Source: JBBTTE01 sp038064375
GTDB taxonomy: Bacteria; Patescibacteriota; Saccharimonadia; Saccharimonadales; UBA4665
Direction of reading: 5' to 3'
DNA length: 64,000 nucleotides
Assembly: GCA_038064375.1 (NCBI GenBank)
Contig: JBBTTF010000001.1
Span: 186,001 to 250,000, forward strand
Shown here: positions 1 through 7,373 of the stretch, piece by piece
Numbering within the stretch: the stretch's first letter is position 1
Layout of the letters: each line of letters begins with the position of its first letter
Program-made: the position numbers and the translations under genes
Notes under the pieces: generated by a model
Database searches by the model: none
The model's input: only the letters and a program-made list of their open reading frames with translations
What the model was told of the DNA's origin: nothing

Positions 1-321
1 GAATACCAAAAGAAGGCCCTAACGACCGTAATCAGCAGCGACGACCTTTTTAAAGATTCGCTTCATTGGGTTCTTGGCATCAACGGAGAAGCCGGCGAAA
101 TAGCCGAAAAAGTCAAAAAAATCATTCGTGACAAAAAAGGTGTAATCAGCGAGGAAGACAAAAAGGAGCTAGCCAAAGAAATAGGTGACGTGTTGTGGTA
201 CCTAGCCGTCTTTGCTCATGACCTAGGCTTTGAACTGGACGATATTGCTAACCAGAATCTAGAAAAACTTAAGAGCCGCAAAGCCCGTGGTGTTTTGGGC
301 GGTGCTGGCGACAACCGCTAG
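1..321 (+). CDS. MazG-like nucleotide pyrophosphohydrolase, 5' end outside window
   Basis: The first 106 codons are open from base 1 to a TAG at 319-321, so this is the C-terminal part of a gene that begins before the window. The residues NGEAGEIAEKVKK, then a charged linker and KEIGDVLWYLA, are the two helices with ExxE and ExxD motifs that bind magnesium in MazG-fold enzymes. Members hydrolyse (d)NTPs to monophosphate and pyrophosphate and act as house-cleaning enzymes. The total size looks small, so a single-domain protein is likely. The stop overlaps the stop of the convergent murC-like gene by four bases. The family is clear; the substrate is not. Confidence 0.85.
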   Translation, partial: EYQKKALTTVISSDDLFKDSLHWVLGINGEAGEIAEKVKKIIRDKKGVISEEDKKELAKEIGDVLWYLAVFAHDLGFELDDIANQNLEKLKSRKARGVLGGAGDNR

Positions 322-1613
322 GCTAAAAACTCGGCTCGCAGCCAATCATCAAGTGAGTCGCCACCACCACCGGCCATGCCAACTACCATGTCGCCATTGT
401 CCAAGTGCTTCTGGATAGCAGACTTTAGCTCGCTGTCTCGCTCCATGGCCACAGCGATCGACGGATCATCTAGGTGCGTGATCAACTCAGAAGGCGGAAT
501 AATGCGCTGCGCAGAATCTTCACGAGCTAGGTAGCTGGGAACCCAATACAGCTTTTGGGCACCAGCAAAACAGTCCTTGTAATCGTCCATAATATAGTGC
601 TGACGACGGTTGGTCAGAGGCTCGTAGACAACAACTAACTTTTTGCCAGCGGCACCAGCCATCTCAGAAGCCACGCTCATAGCGCCACGAATCTTCTCAG
701 GGGTGTGAGCATAGTCGCTGTACAGGTCAGGAATTATCTGTTCCATGCGGCGAGACAGGCTAGGGAAGCGATTAACTGCCTCGATAAGCTCAGCCAACGA
801 CTTGCCGGTAGCGTAATGAACGGCCTGAACTGCCAACCACGCATCAAGACGGTTATATTTGCCGACTAATGTGATCTCAGAAATGTGTTGATCACCACTG
901 TCGAGCACTGTCACACCCGAGCCTGAGCCCAACTCCAGGTAATCGTTATCCTCACCCCAGATAAAAGTATGCTTAGTCTGATCTATAAACTCACGAAAGG
1001 CCGCTTGATAGTCCTCTCTAGTCGGGAAAATCTCGTGATGATCCCAGCTGACCCCTGTTATTAAGCTCACCGAAGGCTCATAGGCCAAGAAGTTACGATC
1101 AAACTCGTCAGCCTCATATACAAAATACTTGCTAGAGGGGTCAAACTCTCCCATTTCGCCAAAGCTGGTCTTGGCCGGTAACAGATAGCTAGCTGGCTCC
1201 TCAATCTGTTTGAACAACCATGTTACGAGAGCTGTAGTGGTGGTTTTGCCGTGTGTGCCGGCGATAGCTATCAGATGCAGACCTTTGTCAGACAGGATAA
1301 GGTTGAGTAATTCGTCTCGCTTGCTGGTTCTGATGCCTTTGTCGGCACAGTAGGCTAGCTCTGGGGCGTTTGGATCCTCTAGAGGTAAAGCTGACGTATA
1401 GACGAACCAATCAATCGGAGAGCCCTCGTGAACGGTCTCAATGGCATCTTTAGATTGACCGATGTGAATATCGGTAATTCCGTGTTTGCGGAGGTATTCG
1501 ATGTAGCTAGAGTTCTGCTTATCTGATCCCGACACCTTATAGCCAGCTTGATGAGCTATCTGGGCCAGTGGTCCGATACCGGCACCACCGATGCCTGAGA
1601 AGTAAATATGCAT
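318..1613 (-). CDS. murC: UDP-N-acetylmuramate--alanine ligase (MurC-type Mur ligase)
   Basis: A 431-residue Mur ligase. An N-terminal nucleotide-binding segment begins MHIYFSGIGGAGIGPLA at residue 1, the ATP loop AGTHGKTTT lies near residues 118-126, the central domain has YEADEFDR and SWDHHEIFP, and the C-terminal domain carries the YEPLTNRR region. MurC adds L-alanine to UDP-MurNAc in the cytoplasm, the first peptide step of peptidoglycan. The start was set at 1613 because members begin directly with this loop; the reading frame is open for 25 more codons upstream. It is slightly short for MurC (about 460). Mpl, which reattaches recycled peptides, is the main alternative. Confidence 0.85.
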   Translation of the reverse strand: MHIYFSGIGGAGIGPLAQIAHQAGYKVSGSDKQNSSYIEYLRKHGITDIHIGQSKDAIETVHEGSPIDWFVYTSALPLEDPNAPELAYCADKGIRTSKRDELLNLILSDKGLHLIAIAGTHGKTTTTALVTWLFKQIEEPASYLLPAKTSFGEMGEFDPSSKYFVYEADEFDRNFLAYEPSVSLITGVSWDHHEIFPTREDYQAAFREFIDQTKHTFIWGEDNDYLELGSGSGVTVLDSGDQHISEITLVGKYNRLDAWLAVQAVHYATGKSLAELIEAVNRFPSLSRRMEQIIPDLYSDYAHTPEKIRGAMSVASEMAGAAGKKLVVVYEPLTNRRQHYIMDDYKDCFAGAQKLYWVPSYLAREDSAQRIIPPSELITHLDDPSIAVAMERDSELKSAIQKHLDNGDMVVGMAGGGGDSLDDWLRAEFLA

Positions 1614-1664
1614 GTTTATAGGGTACAGGCTGCCGAGGTTAGCGTCCAGCGCCGACATCTGGGA

Positions 1665-1670
1665 TATAAT
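1665..1670 (+). promoter_or_regulatory. -10 box for the 1681 gene
   Basis: TATAAT ends ten bases before the ATG at 1681 and no ribosome binding site fits between, so the transcript probably starts at or near the start codon. No clear -35 is seen. Confidence 0.5.
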
Positions 1671-1680
1671 CATATACAAG

Positions 1681-2277
1681 ATGAACAAAAGACGCGCTCA
1701 CCACTACTGGAGAAAGTTTAGATTGATCAAGCCATGGTACTTCTTGGTCATAGCTTTGATCAGTGGCGTTGTCTGCGTATTAGCCCTCAGGGCTAATAAC
1801 CAACATATGATTGAACTTAGAGACACAGTCTATTCTGTCGACAAAGATGGCGGGGACGTCAACGCAGCTCTCAAAGACCTACAATCTTACGTTTCATCGC
1901 ACATGAACACTGACTTGAGCGCTGGCGGCAACACTGTTTATCCGCCAATTCAGCTTAAGTACACCTATGAGCGCCTTGTAAATGCCCAAAAGAATCAGGC
2001 ATCTCTGACTGGCGCGCAAATCTACAGCGCAGCTCAGGCATACTGTGAGCAGCAGAACTCGCATGATGTATCAGGCCGCAACCGTATTCCTTGTATTTCG
2101 GAGTATGTTCAAAGCCACACTGTTCCAAAGGGTGCAACCATTCCTGATGCTCTGTATAAGTTCGCTTTTGTAGCACCACAATGGTCACCTGATCTAGCGG
2201 GATGGAGCATGATTGTCGGGGTTCTTAGCGCTGTTACGTTTGTCTTTAGCTTTGCGCTTAGTCGCCTCTTTCGATAG
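1681..2277 (+). CDS. Membrane protein of unknown function, two terminal helices
   Basis: A 198-residue protein that I do not recognise. A basic N-terminus is followed by a membrane helix (about residues 19-36), then an extracytoplasmic region of about 130 residues with one pair of cysteines (YCEQQ and PCISE), and a second helix near the C-terminus (about 170-190) ending in a basic tail. This layout puts the middle part outside the cell, where the cysteines could form a disulfide. The frame is open from 1612, but the TATAAT at 1665-1670 and the following ATG support the start at 1681. It diverges from murC with no obvious functional link. Confidence 0.75.
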   Translation: MNKRRAHHYWRKFRLIKPWYFLVIALISGVVCVLALRANNQHMIELRDTVYSVDKDGGDVNAALKDLQSYVSSHMNTDLSAGGNTVYPPIQLKYTYERLVNAQKNQASLTGAQIYSAAQAYCEQQNSHDVSGRNRIPCISEYVQSHTVPKGATIPDALYKFAFVAPQWSPDLAGWSMIVGVLSAVTFVFSFALSRLFR

Positions 2278-2302
2278 AGGCAGGGACAAATCCTAGATAG
2301 CA

Positions 2303-2328
2303 AAAGACCCCTCCGAAAAGGGGTCTTT
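2303..2328. terminator. Bidirectional hairpin terminator
   Basis: AAAGACCCC at 2303-2311 pairs perfectly with GGGGTCTTT at 2320-2328 around an eight-base loop. It sits between two convergent genes. The T tract is only three to four bases on either strand, so efficiency is uncertain. Confidence 0.7.
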
Positions 2329-2349
2329 GAGCGTCTTGCCAACTAAGAA

Positions 2350-2958
2350 TTAGTTGTTAGAGGTACCTGTGTTAGGTGTAGCCTTTTGAACGCTGTTACT
2401 GCTGTTGGTGCTAGAGCTGCTGCTCTGGTCTGCACACTTTTGGCCGTTGGGGTTCTGCTTCTTGAAAGTAGAGACCGCTGTTGCCACTTGACCGTTGCTC
2501 TGGAGGTTCTCCCAGAAGGTGATCTGGTCACGGTTAATGATCATCTGATCATATGGCTCGTGAAGTTCACAACCAAGCTTGACTAGAGAAACACTGCTGC
2601 CTGCGCTAGTAGTACCAGTAGTACCGGTGCTAGCTGTCTGTAGGTAGTAGATGTTAGTCAGTACAAGGTACTTGTTGTTAAGAGTCTTGACGTTACCGAA
2701 GTAAACTTGTCCAGTGTTCAAGAAAACTGCTTGTAGCTTAGTACTGTCGACGTACTGGTCTTCGCTCTTGCCGCTACTGCTTGCTGCTGTAGCGATTACT
2801 GCACCTATCAAAATTACGACTGCTGCGACTAGAGCTACAGTTACGATACGACCCAGTTTACCTGAGTCAGACTTCTTCTTTTTGCCACCAGCTGCTGCTG
2901 GCGCTGGTGCACCTGCGCTTGCAGGTTGCGGTTGTACACTGCGATTAGAAAAATCCAT
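2350..2958 (-). CDS. Single-pass membrane protein of unknown function
   Basis: A 202-residue protein. The first 35 residues are rich in proline, alanine, glycine and lysine (cytoplasmic), one membrane helix follows (about 37-60, VTVALVAAVVILIGAVIA), and then about 140 residues lie outside. The exterior part has a compact segment (QAVFLNTGQVYFGNVKTLN) followed by low-complexity Ser/Thr/Gly and Asn runs. I recognise the style from Saccharibacteria but no function. A weak TTGTAT/CATAAA promoter and a GAGGG ribosome site lie upstream on the minus strand. The stop is about 20 bases from the shared hairpin at 2303-2328. Confidence 0.75.
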   Translation of the reverse strand: MDFSNRSVQPQPASAGAPAPAAAGGKKKKSDSGKLGRIVTVALVAAVVILIGAVIATAASSSGKSEDQYVDSTKLQAVFLNTGQVYFGNVKTLNNKYLVLTNIYYLQTASTGTTGTTSAGSSVSLVKLGCELHEPYDQMIINRDQITFWENLQSNGQVATAVSTFKKQNPNGQKCADQSSSSSTNSSNSVQKATPNTGTSNN

Positions 2959-3142
2959 TCTTCCCTCACTCCCACCTTATCTTTATTACTTTTATGGTTA
3001 CCGACATAGTGTAATACAACCAGCTAGGCCAGTGCAATACCAAAATGCTCATGATTTTCTAACAGTAGTACACTTGTGGAAATTAGCCTTGGTCAAAGCG
3101 CTTAACACAAAGCCCCAGATAAGCACGATTTGCTCTAAGGGG

Positions 3143-3172
3143 TTGACAACAAGAAAGCCACCAGAGTATGTT
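3143..3172 (+). promoter_or_regulatory. Promoter of the 65-residue protein gene
   Basis: TTGACA at 3143-3148, an 18-base spacer and TATGTT at 3167-3172. The leader is about 35 bases and contains a GGGAG ribosome site before the ATG at 3214. The remainder of the 255-base gap from 2959 shows nothing else I can name. Confidence 0.65.
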
Positions 3173-3213
3173 AGGTAGTACATTACTAATGGTAAGAAGA
3201 GGGAGATCCAGCA

Positions 3214-3411
3214 ATGGCTTACAAGCACACTAACTCAAAGGGCGTAACCTACTACCTGAACTCAAAGGCAGTTGTACTACGCGGCGGCAAAGAACAGACA
3301 ATTTACTACTTCAGCAAGGACCAACGTCCAGAAGCTACTGACCTTCCATCAGGCATGGAAGTAAACGAGAACCCACGCAACGGTTTCCTAACCGTTAAGC
3401 GCACTAAGTAA
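3214..3411 (+). CDS. Small conserved-looking cytoplasmic protein, 65 residues
   Basis: A 65-residue, strongly basic soluble protein (about a fifth Lys/Arg) with a likely beta-rich core: residues KGVTYYLNSKAVVLRGGK and QTIYYFSKDQRP. It has its own TTGACA promoter, a good ribosome site and a strong terminator directly after the stop, so it is a monocistronic and probably well expressed gene. The codon usage matches highly expressed neighbours (AAC, AAG, CGC). A nucleic-acid-binding role would fit the charge but is a guess. Confidence 0.75.
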   Translation: MAYKHTNSKGVTYYLNSKAVVLRGGKEQTIYYFSKDQRPEATDLPSGMEVNENPRNGFLTVKRTK

Positions 3412-3428
3412 TAACACTTTACTTAGGG

Positions 3429-3465
3429 AACGCCCAGTTTCGAGAGAGACTGGGCGTTTTTGTTT
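3429..3465 (+). terminator. Rho-independent terminator
   Basis: CGCCCAGT (3431-3438) pairs with ACTGGGCG (3449-3456), followed by TTTTTGTTT. It ends the 65-residue protein unit. Confidence 0.9.
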
Positions 3466-3497
3466 GGTCAAAACAGAGGTGAGCTGCACGAAGGGGA

Positions 3498-3526
3498 TTG
3501 CAAAATTAGCATAAACGTGATACAAT
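3498..3526 (+). promoter_or_regulatory. Promoter with leaderless start (3533 gene)
   Basis: TTGCAA at 3498-3503, a 17-base spacer ending in TGA, and TACAAT at 3521-3526. The ATG at 3533 is only six bases after the -10, so transcription should begin on or next to the start codon. Confidence 0.75.
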
Positions 3527-3532
3527 ACCAGT

Positions 3533-4186
3533 ATGAGCTCTAAAATAAACCCAGCAGAACTTGAAAGCCTAGGACAAGGCACATTATTTGAAGTGCCGGT
3601 TCCTGAGAAGCCAGCGGCAAGGGTTTATCATTTTCCGTCAGCCATACCAGAAGAGGAGATGGCTCAAAGGGCAGTGGACAGTCAGATAATCAAGTCCAGC
3701 CAAGCCGAACTCGAAGCTCTCGGTGCTATAGCCGCTGAGAATCGTAATATTGGGTTCCGATACGTAGGAAACATGCAAAACGGCACTGTCCGTGGCAGCA
3801 TGATCACCAGAAGGGCAATAGCTGCCCAAGAAGATGTTCCAGCTGATGAGCTCGCCCCACCGACCGAAGAAGAAATGACAGAAGCCGAGGGAGCTCTAGA
3901 CACCTTCCTGGCTGGTTCAGAAGAAGAAGTGCATTACATCGTAAGTAATATAAAATGGCACTTCGCTCGTTCAATAAGAATTGACGCTCACCCACAAAAA
4001 GACGGTGATGGCCCAGATGCACGATCGACTAAAATTGTTGCCGAAGACCCATCCAAGCAGAAAGAGCTAGACCGCAAGTTCGCAACATTCTTTACTAAAT
4101 ACGCTGGCACGGAGAATAGAGATGATCGTGAAGATAGACGCAAATCTCTAAAACGAACACTAAAGTCACACGGTATAGAAGTATAA
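3533..4186 (+). CDS. Hypothetical acidic protein, 217 residues
   Basis: I do not recognise this soluble protein. It has an acidic, alanine/glutamate-rich N-terminal half (residues 20-125 with many EE pairs), a short predicted-helix segment around NIKWHFARSIRIDAHPQKDGDG, and a basic C-terminal tail (DDREDRRKSLKRTLKSHG). No cysteine, membrane helix or signal peptide is seen. It stands alone between a terminator and dus, with its own consensus promoter, and there is no ribosome site before its start. Confidence 0.7.
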   Translation: MSSKINPAELESLGQGTLFEVPVPEKPAARVYHFPSAIPEEEMAQRAVDSQIIKSSQAELEALGAIAAENRNIGFRYVGNMQNGTVRGSMITRRAIAAQEDVPADELAPPTEEEMTEAEGALDTFLAGSEEEVHYIVSNIKWHFARSIRIDAHPQKDGDGPDARSTKIVAEDPSKQKELDRKFATFFTKYAGTENRDDREDRRKSLKRTLKSHGIEV

Positions 4187-4211
4187 ATTCGCCACCAGAG
4201 GCCTGACCCCT

Positions 4212-4217
4212 TATAAT
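4212..4217 (+). promoter_or_regulatory. -10 box for dus
   Basis: TATAAT ends nine bases before the dus ATG at 4227, with no ribosome site between. No -35 match is evident. Confidence 0.55.
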
Positions 4218-4226
4218 TAGACGATA

Positions 4227-5207
4227 ATGGATTTATACAAGAACTTGCAGGGGCCCTTCTTCGTGTTGGCGCCGATGGATGATGTGACGGATACGGTGTT
4301 TCGTCGGATTGTTGGTGATTGTGCGGCGCCGGATCTGTATTTTACAGAGTTTGTGAATGTTGACGGGCTGCAGAGTGCCGGCCGACCACGCTTGCTCAAG
4401 AAGCTGCAGTTCACTGAGACCGAGCAACCACTGATCGCGCAGATCTGGGGCAAAACTCCAGAGAACTACTTTAAAACAGCTAAGGAACTGGCTGACGGCA
4501 CCTTTGCACGTGAGGTTGGTCTGCCAGAAGGCGTGAACTTTGCTGGTGTCGATATCAACATGGGTTGTCCAGAAAAAACCATCGTCAAGAACGGCAGCTG
4601 CGCGGCGCTAATCAACGACCGGCCGCTTGCCGAGGATATTATCAACGCGACGAAGGACGGGCTCAAAGGGCATTTGCCGCTTAGTGTTAAGACCCGCACT
4701 GGTTTTAGCCAAGTCGATATGAGCTGGATTAGCTTTTTGCTGGATCGCAAACTGCAGGCTTTGACGGTTCATGGACGGACACGAAAGGAGATGAGTAAAG
4801 TTCCGGCTAATTGGGATCTTATCGGTAGCGCTAGGCGACTACGTGATCAAGGCGGCTACGATACGATGATAATTGGTAACGGCGATGTCAGGGATCACGC
4901 GCACGGCCTAGAGCTAGCCAAGCGCCACAAGCTGGATGGCATTATGATCGGGCGGGGTGTGTTCCATGATCCTTTTGCCTTTGCGGAGCAGAGCCCGTGG
5001 GCCGATTATCCCACCGAAAAGCGCATTGAGCTCTACCGCAAGCATGTCGAACTATTCGCTAAGACATGGCATGGTCAGGAAAGAGCAATTCAGACACTTA
5101 ACAAGTTCTGTAAAATCTATATCAACGGCTTTGATGGTGCCAAAGAAATGCGCGAGCAACTAATGCAAGCGACTAGTACGGACGAACTTCTCAAAGCTTT
5201 GAGCTAA
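4227..5207 (+). CDS. dus: tRNA-dihydrouridine synthase
   Basis: A 326-residue flavoenzyme that reduces uridine to dihydrouridine in the D-loop of tRNA using FMN and NAD(P)H. The N-terminal barrel entry LAPMDDVTD (about 14-22), DINMGCPEKTIVKNGSC (about 109-125, with the catalytic cysteine near 125), VKTRTGF, TVHGRTR, IIGNGDV and MIGRGVF are all standard Dus motifs, and a short helical C-terminal domain follows. The length matches the DusB type. The first 120 bases are unusually G/T-rich compared with the rest of the gene. It converges on the pseudopilin operon with four bases between the stops. Confidence 0.93.
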   Translation: MDLYKNLQGPFFVLAPMDDVTDTVFRRIVGDCAAPDLYFTEFVNVDGLQSAGRPRLLKKLQFTETEQPLIAQIWGKTPENYFKTAKELADGTFAREVGLPEGVNFAGVDINMGCPEKTIVKNGSCAALINDRPLAEDIINATKDGLKGHLPLSVKTRTGFSQVDMSWISFLLDRKLQALTVHGRTRKEMSKVPANWDLIGSARRLRDQGGYDTMIIGNGDVRDHAHGLELAKRHKLDGIMIGRGVFHDPFAFAEQSPWADYPTEKRIELYRKHVELFAKTWHGQERAIQTLNKFCKIYINGFDGAKEMREQLMQATSTDELLKALS

Positions 5208-5211
5208 AGAG

Positions 5212-6768
5212 CTAAGGGTGGGTGAGGACTTCGCGCCATGACAAGAAGTTGTAACCTGAGGTCAATGGGTAGCTTGGCGGCGGGCCATACTCAAGGTTGT
5301 AGTCGTATTGGGTTGTGTTGTGATTGACTCCGGATATGTATCTGTTAAGACTGCTGTCGTAGGCTGCATCACCACATTGGGAGCTGCCATTTAGCCAAGT
5401 CCATGTCCATACTTGTCGAGTTGCGACCGAGCCGTAGAAGGTGAATGTTTGGTTGCTATTGGTCCAACCACGCGTACAACGGGTAGTAGCCGACCGGTAA
5501 GTGCCTGGGTACCAGACCTCGCCTGACTGGGCAATCATTGCAGCGTCAACTTCGAAGTTGAAGGCTCCCGAGGCTGGTGGTGCATAAGGTGCAATAATTA
5601 CTGAATCCTGAGCAATCAAGCCGATAGCATCCGACCCATTCTTGGTCGTATAGAGTATGTCATCAGCGACAACTATATTGGCATATCTTGACGAACTAGT
5701 ACTAGCTAGTTTGCCAGCGGCTACGGACACGCGGCCATGATAGGTTGGATTTGAGCGAACCCAAACGTTATCCTCGACATATATAACTCCAGCAGAAGGA
5801 ATTGTTATGCCAGTTGCCACGGACTGCAGAGTTAGAGCCGAGGTGTAGGGGGTCAATCGATCATTCTCCCCATTTACGTTATACAGATCGTAGGTACCGT
5901 TGGTGTTGAGTTGTATCAGGTAGCCCCGAGTCAGCGTGTAAGTAGTGCTGCGCTGCGGTATATAAGTTGATGTTCTGGTTGTCGGCACTTGGGTGCAGGC
6001 GTTGGACTGAGTGGCCAGTGCAGCAGTTGCGGCATTGGCAGCAAAAGCAGCTCTCTTAATGGTGCACAGACTACTGGTAACTTGGTTGAAGTCAACTGAC
6101 GTCACTGGGTAGATCCAGTCGCTTTTAGAGCGCGTTACACAATTAACAGGCGAGGTTATGCTGGTATGACACCAAACCCCAGGGTGGCTTATAGAGCCGT
6201 TATCGCCTAGGCCATTTGGCGGTGTGTAGGTTGCTTTGGCGCTACTTGCCGTTGAGGTATTGTCGCCGTCCATCCTAATGCCTTGATTAGAGTGAACTGG
6301 CCCATCAGCAGTCTCAGTATTACCAAACCATAACGCTTCGTCAGAGACCAAACCATAACTAGCAAATGATGGTGAGCCTATCTGAGCCTCAACAGTACGT
6401 TTAACACCACCATCAATAGTTTGACCAATTGATCTCACAGTAACTATCGTAGAGCCAGTTGCCGAAGGCTTAATCCATAGTGTGTACGTGCCTTGTTTGA
6501 CGCCCTCGGAGTCAATATAGTCATGAACATAGGGGCCATATCCTAAGGTTGGATCTGGTGTTGTCGGTGTTGTTTTGCCGTCTTTGAAGTCTGTATTGTT
6601 GTGGTTTAGGTGCCAAAGATAGTAGTTTAGTCCTGCCTCGGCTATGTTAAAGGCTTGCTGGCCCTTGATTGTATTGCCAACAATAAAGAAATTATTGAAG
6701 GTTACTTGCGACACCGAAACAGCAATGATTGAGAAAGCAACGATAACTGATAGGAGAGCTGGAATCAT
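5212..6768 (-). CDS. PilX-like pilus assembly protein, large exported domain
   Basis: A 518-residue protein with a hydrophobic N-terminal helix (about 2-25) and then the AEAGLNYYLWHL segment typical of PilX-type minor pilins. Unlike the two genes before it, it has no glycine/FTLVE prepilin peptidase site; it begins directly with the helix. The remaining 450 residues are Thr/Ser/Gly/Asn-rich with several cysteines, consistent with an extracellular adhesive or pilus-tip domain. It is third in a minus-strand operon and overlaps the previous stop by ATGA. Such proteins usually prime pilus assembly or sit at the tip; that role here is inferred. Confidence 0.75.
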   Translation of the reverse strand: MIPALLSVIVAFSIIAVSVSQVTFNNFFIVGNTIKGQQAFNIAEAGLNYYLWHLNHNNTDFKDGKTTPTTPDPTLGYGPYVHDYIDSEGVKQGTYTLWIKPSATGSTIVTVRSIGQTIDGGVKRTVEAQIGSPSFASYGLVSDEALWFGNTETADGPVHSNQGIRMDGDNTSTASSAKATYTPPNGLGDNGSISHPGVWCHTSITSPVNCVTRSKSDWIYPVTSVDFNQVTSSLCTIKRAAFAANAATAALATQSNACTQVPTTRTSTYIPQRSTTYTLTRGYLIQLNTNGTYDLYNVNGENDRLTPYTSALTLQSVATGITIPSAGVIYVEDNVWVRSNPTYHGRVSVAAGKLASTSSSRYANIVVADDILYTTKNGSDAIGLIAQDSVIIAPYAPPASGAFNFEVDAAMIAQSGEVWYPGTYRSATTRCTRGWTNSNQTFTFYGSVATRQVWTWTWLNGSSQCGDAAYDSSLNRYISGVNHNTTQYDYNLEYGPPPSYPLTSGYNFLSWREVLTHP

Positions 6769-7373
6769 AGATTTGTCTTTCTGTTGCGCAGGCTGACTGT
6801 TATCGCCAACTGCTGCCCTTTGCTATTATGCGTGGCAGCTGTCGATAAGTTAACCCCGATTGAGGTTATTGTATGTTGATTGGCTACGGGTAAGCTGAGC
6901 GCTGTACCTGATATATCATAGTAAGTGAACAAGTTAACACCTGTTTGAGCATGGTAGTTTGAGACTATAACATATGACTTCTTAAGAGCTGTTTGCAGTG
7001 TGCCGTTGGGTGGGTTGGCGGTCATTGGTGTTACGTCTACCATTATGGATTTACCATCAGGACTTAGATAATAGCGAACCACAGAAGTGTAGGTATCAGT
7101 TGGCGCAAAGTAGGCATAAGCGACTAGTTCGCTAGCACCAACTGAAGTTATATCTACTATGCCTCGCAAAACATCGCTGATGCGCGTCGATTGGTTAGCA
7201 ATATCTGAGAAGTTATTAGCATCTTCTTGATGGCCAAAATAGAGCTTAAGATAATTGGTAAAAAACACCCCAAAACTCATAAACAATATAGAGACCAGTG
7301 AGATTACAACTAATAGTTCGACTAACGTATAGCCTTTGTGGTCCTTGGCAAGTGCTGGTTTATGGGCTAACAA
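6765..7373 (-). CDS. Minor pseudopilin with prepilin cleavage site
   Basis: A 202-residue protein. After a 14-residue leader ending in Gly come YTLVELLVVISLVSILF, with glutamate at mature position 5, the classic site cut and methylated by the prepilin peptidase PilD. The rest is a globular domain of the PilW/GspJ size. The start codon is TTG at 7373, chosen because GGAGG lies six bases upstream; it overlaps the end of the preceding gene by 14 bases. Second gene of the three-gene pseudopilin operon. Confidence 0.82.
   Translation of the reverse strand: MLAHKPALAKDHKGYTLVELLVVISLVSILFMSFGVFFTNYLKLYFGHQEDANNFSDIANQSTRISDVLRGIVDITSVGASELVAYAYFAPTDTYTSVVRYYLSPDGKSIMVDVTPMTANPPNGTLQTALKKSYVIVSNYHAQTGVNLFTYYDISGTALSLPVANQHTITSIGVNLSTAATHNSKGQQLAITVSLRNRKTNL

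Noticed and set aside
2714..3178. Plus-strand frame of 154 codons opposite the 202-residue membrane protein
   Set aside because: It is antisense to a well-supported gene with signal-anchor layout, has a low-complexity product and lacks a promoter or ribosome site at its start.
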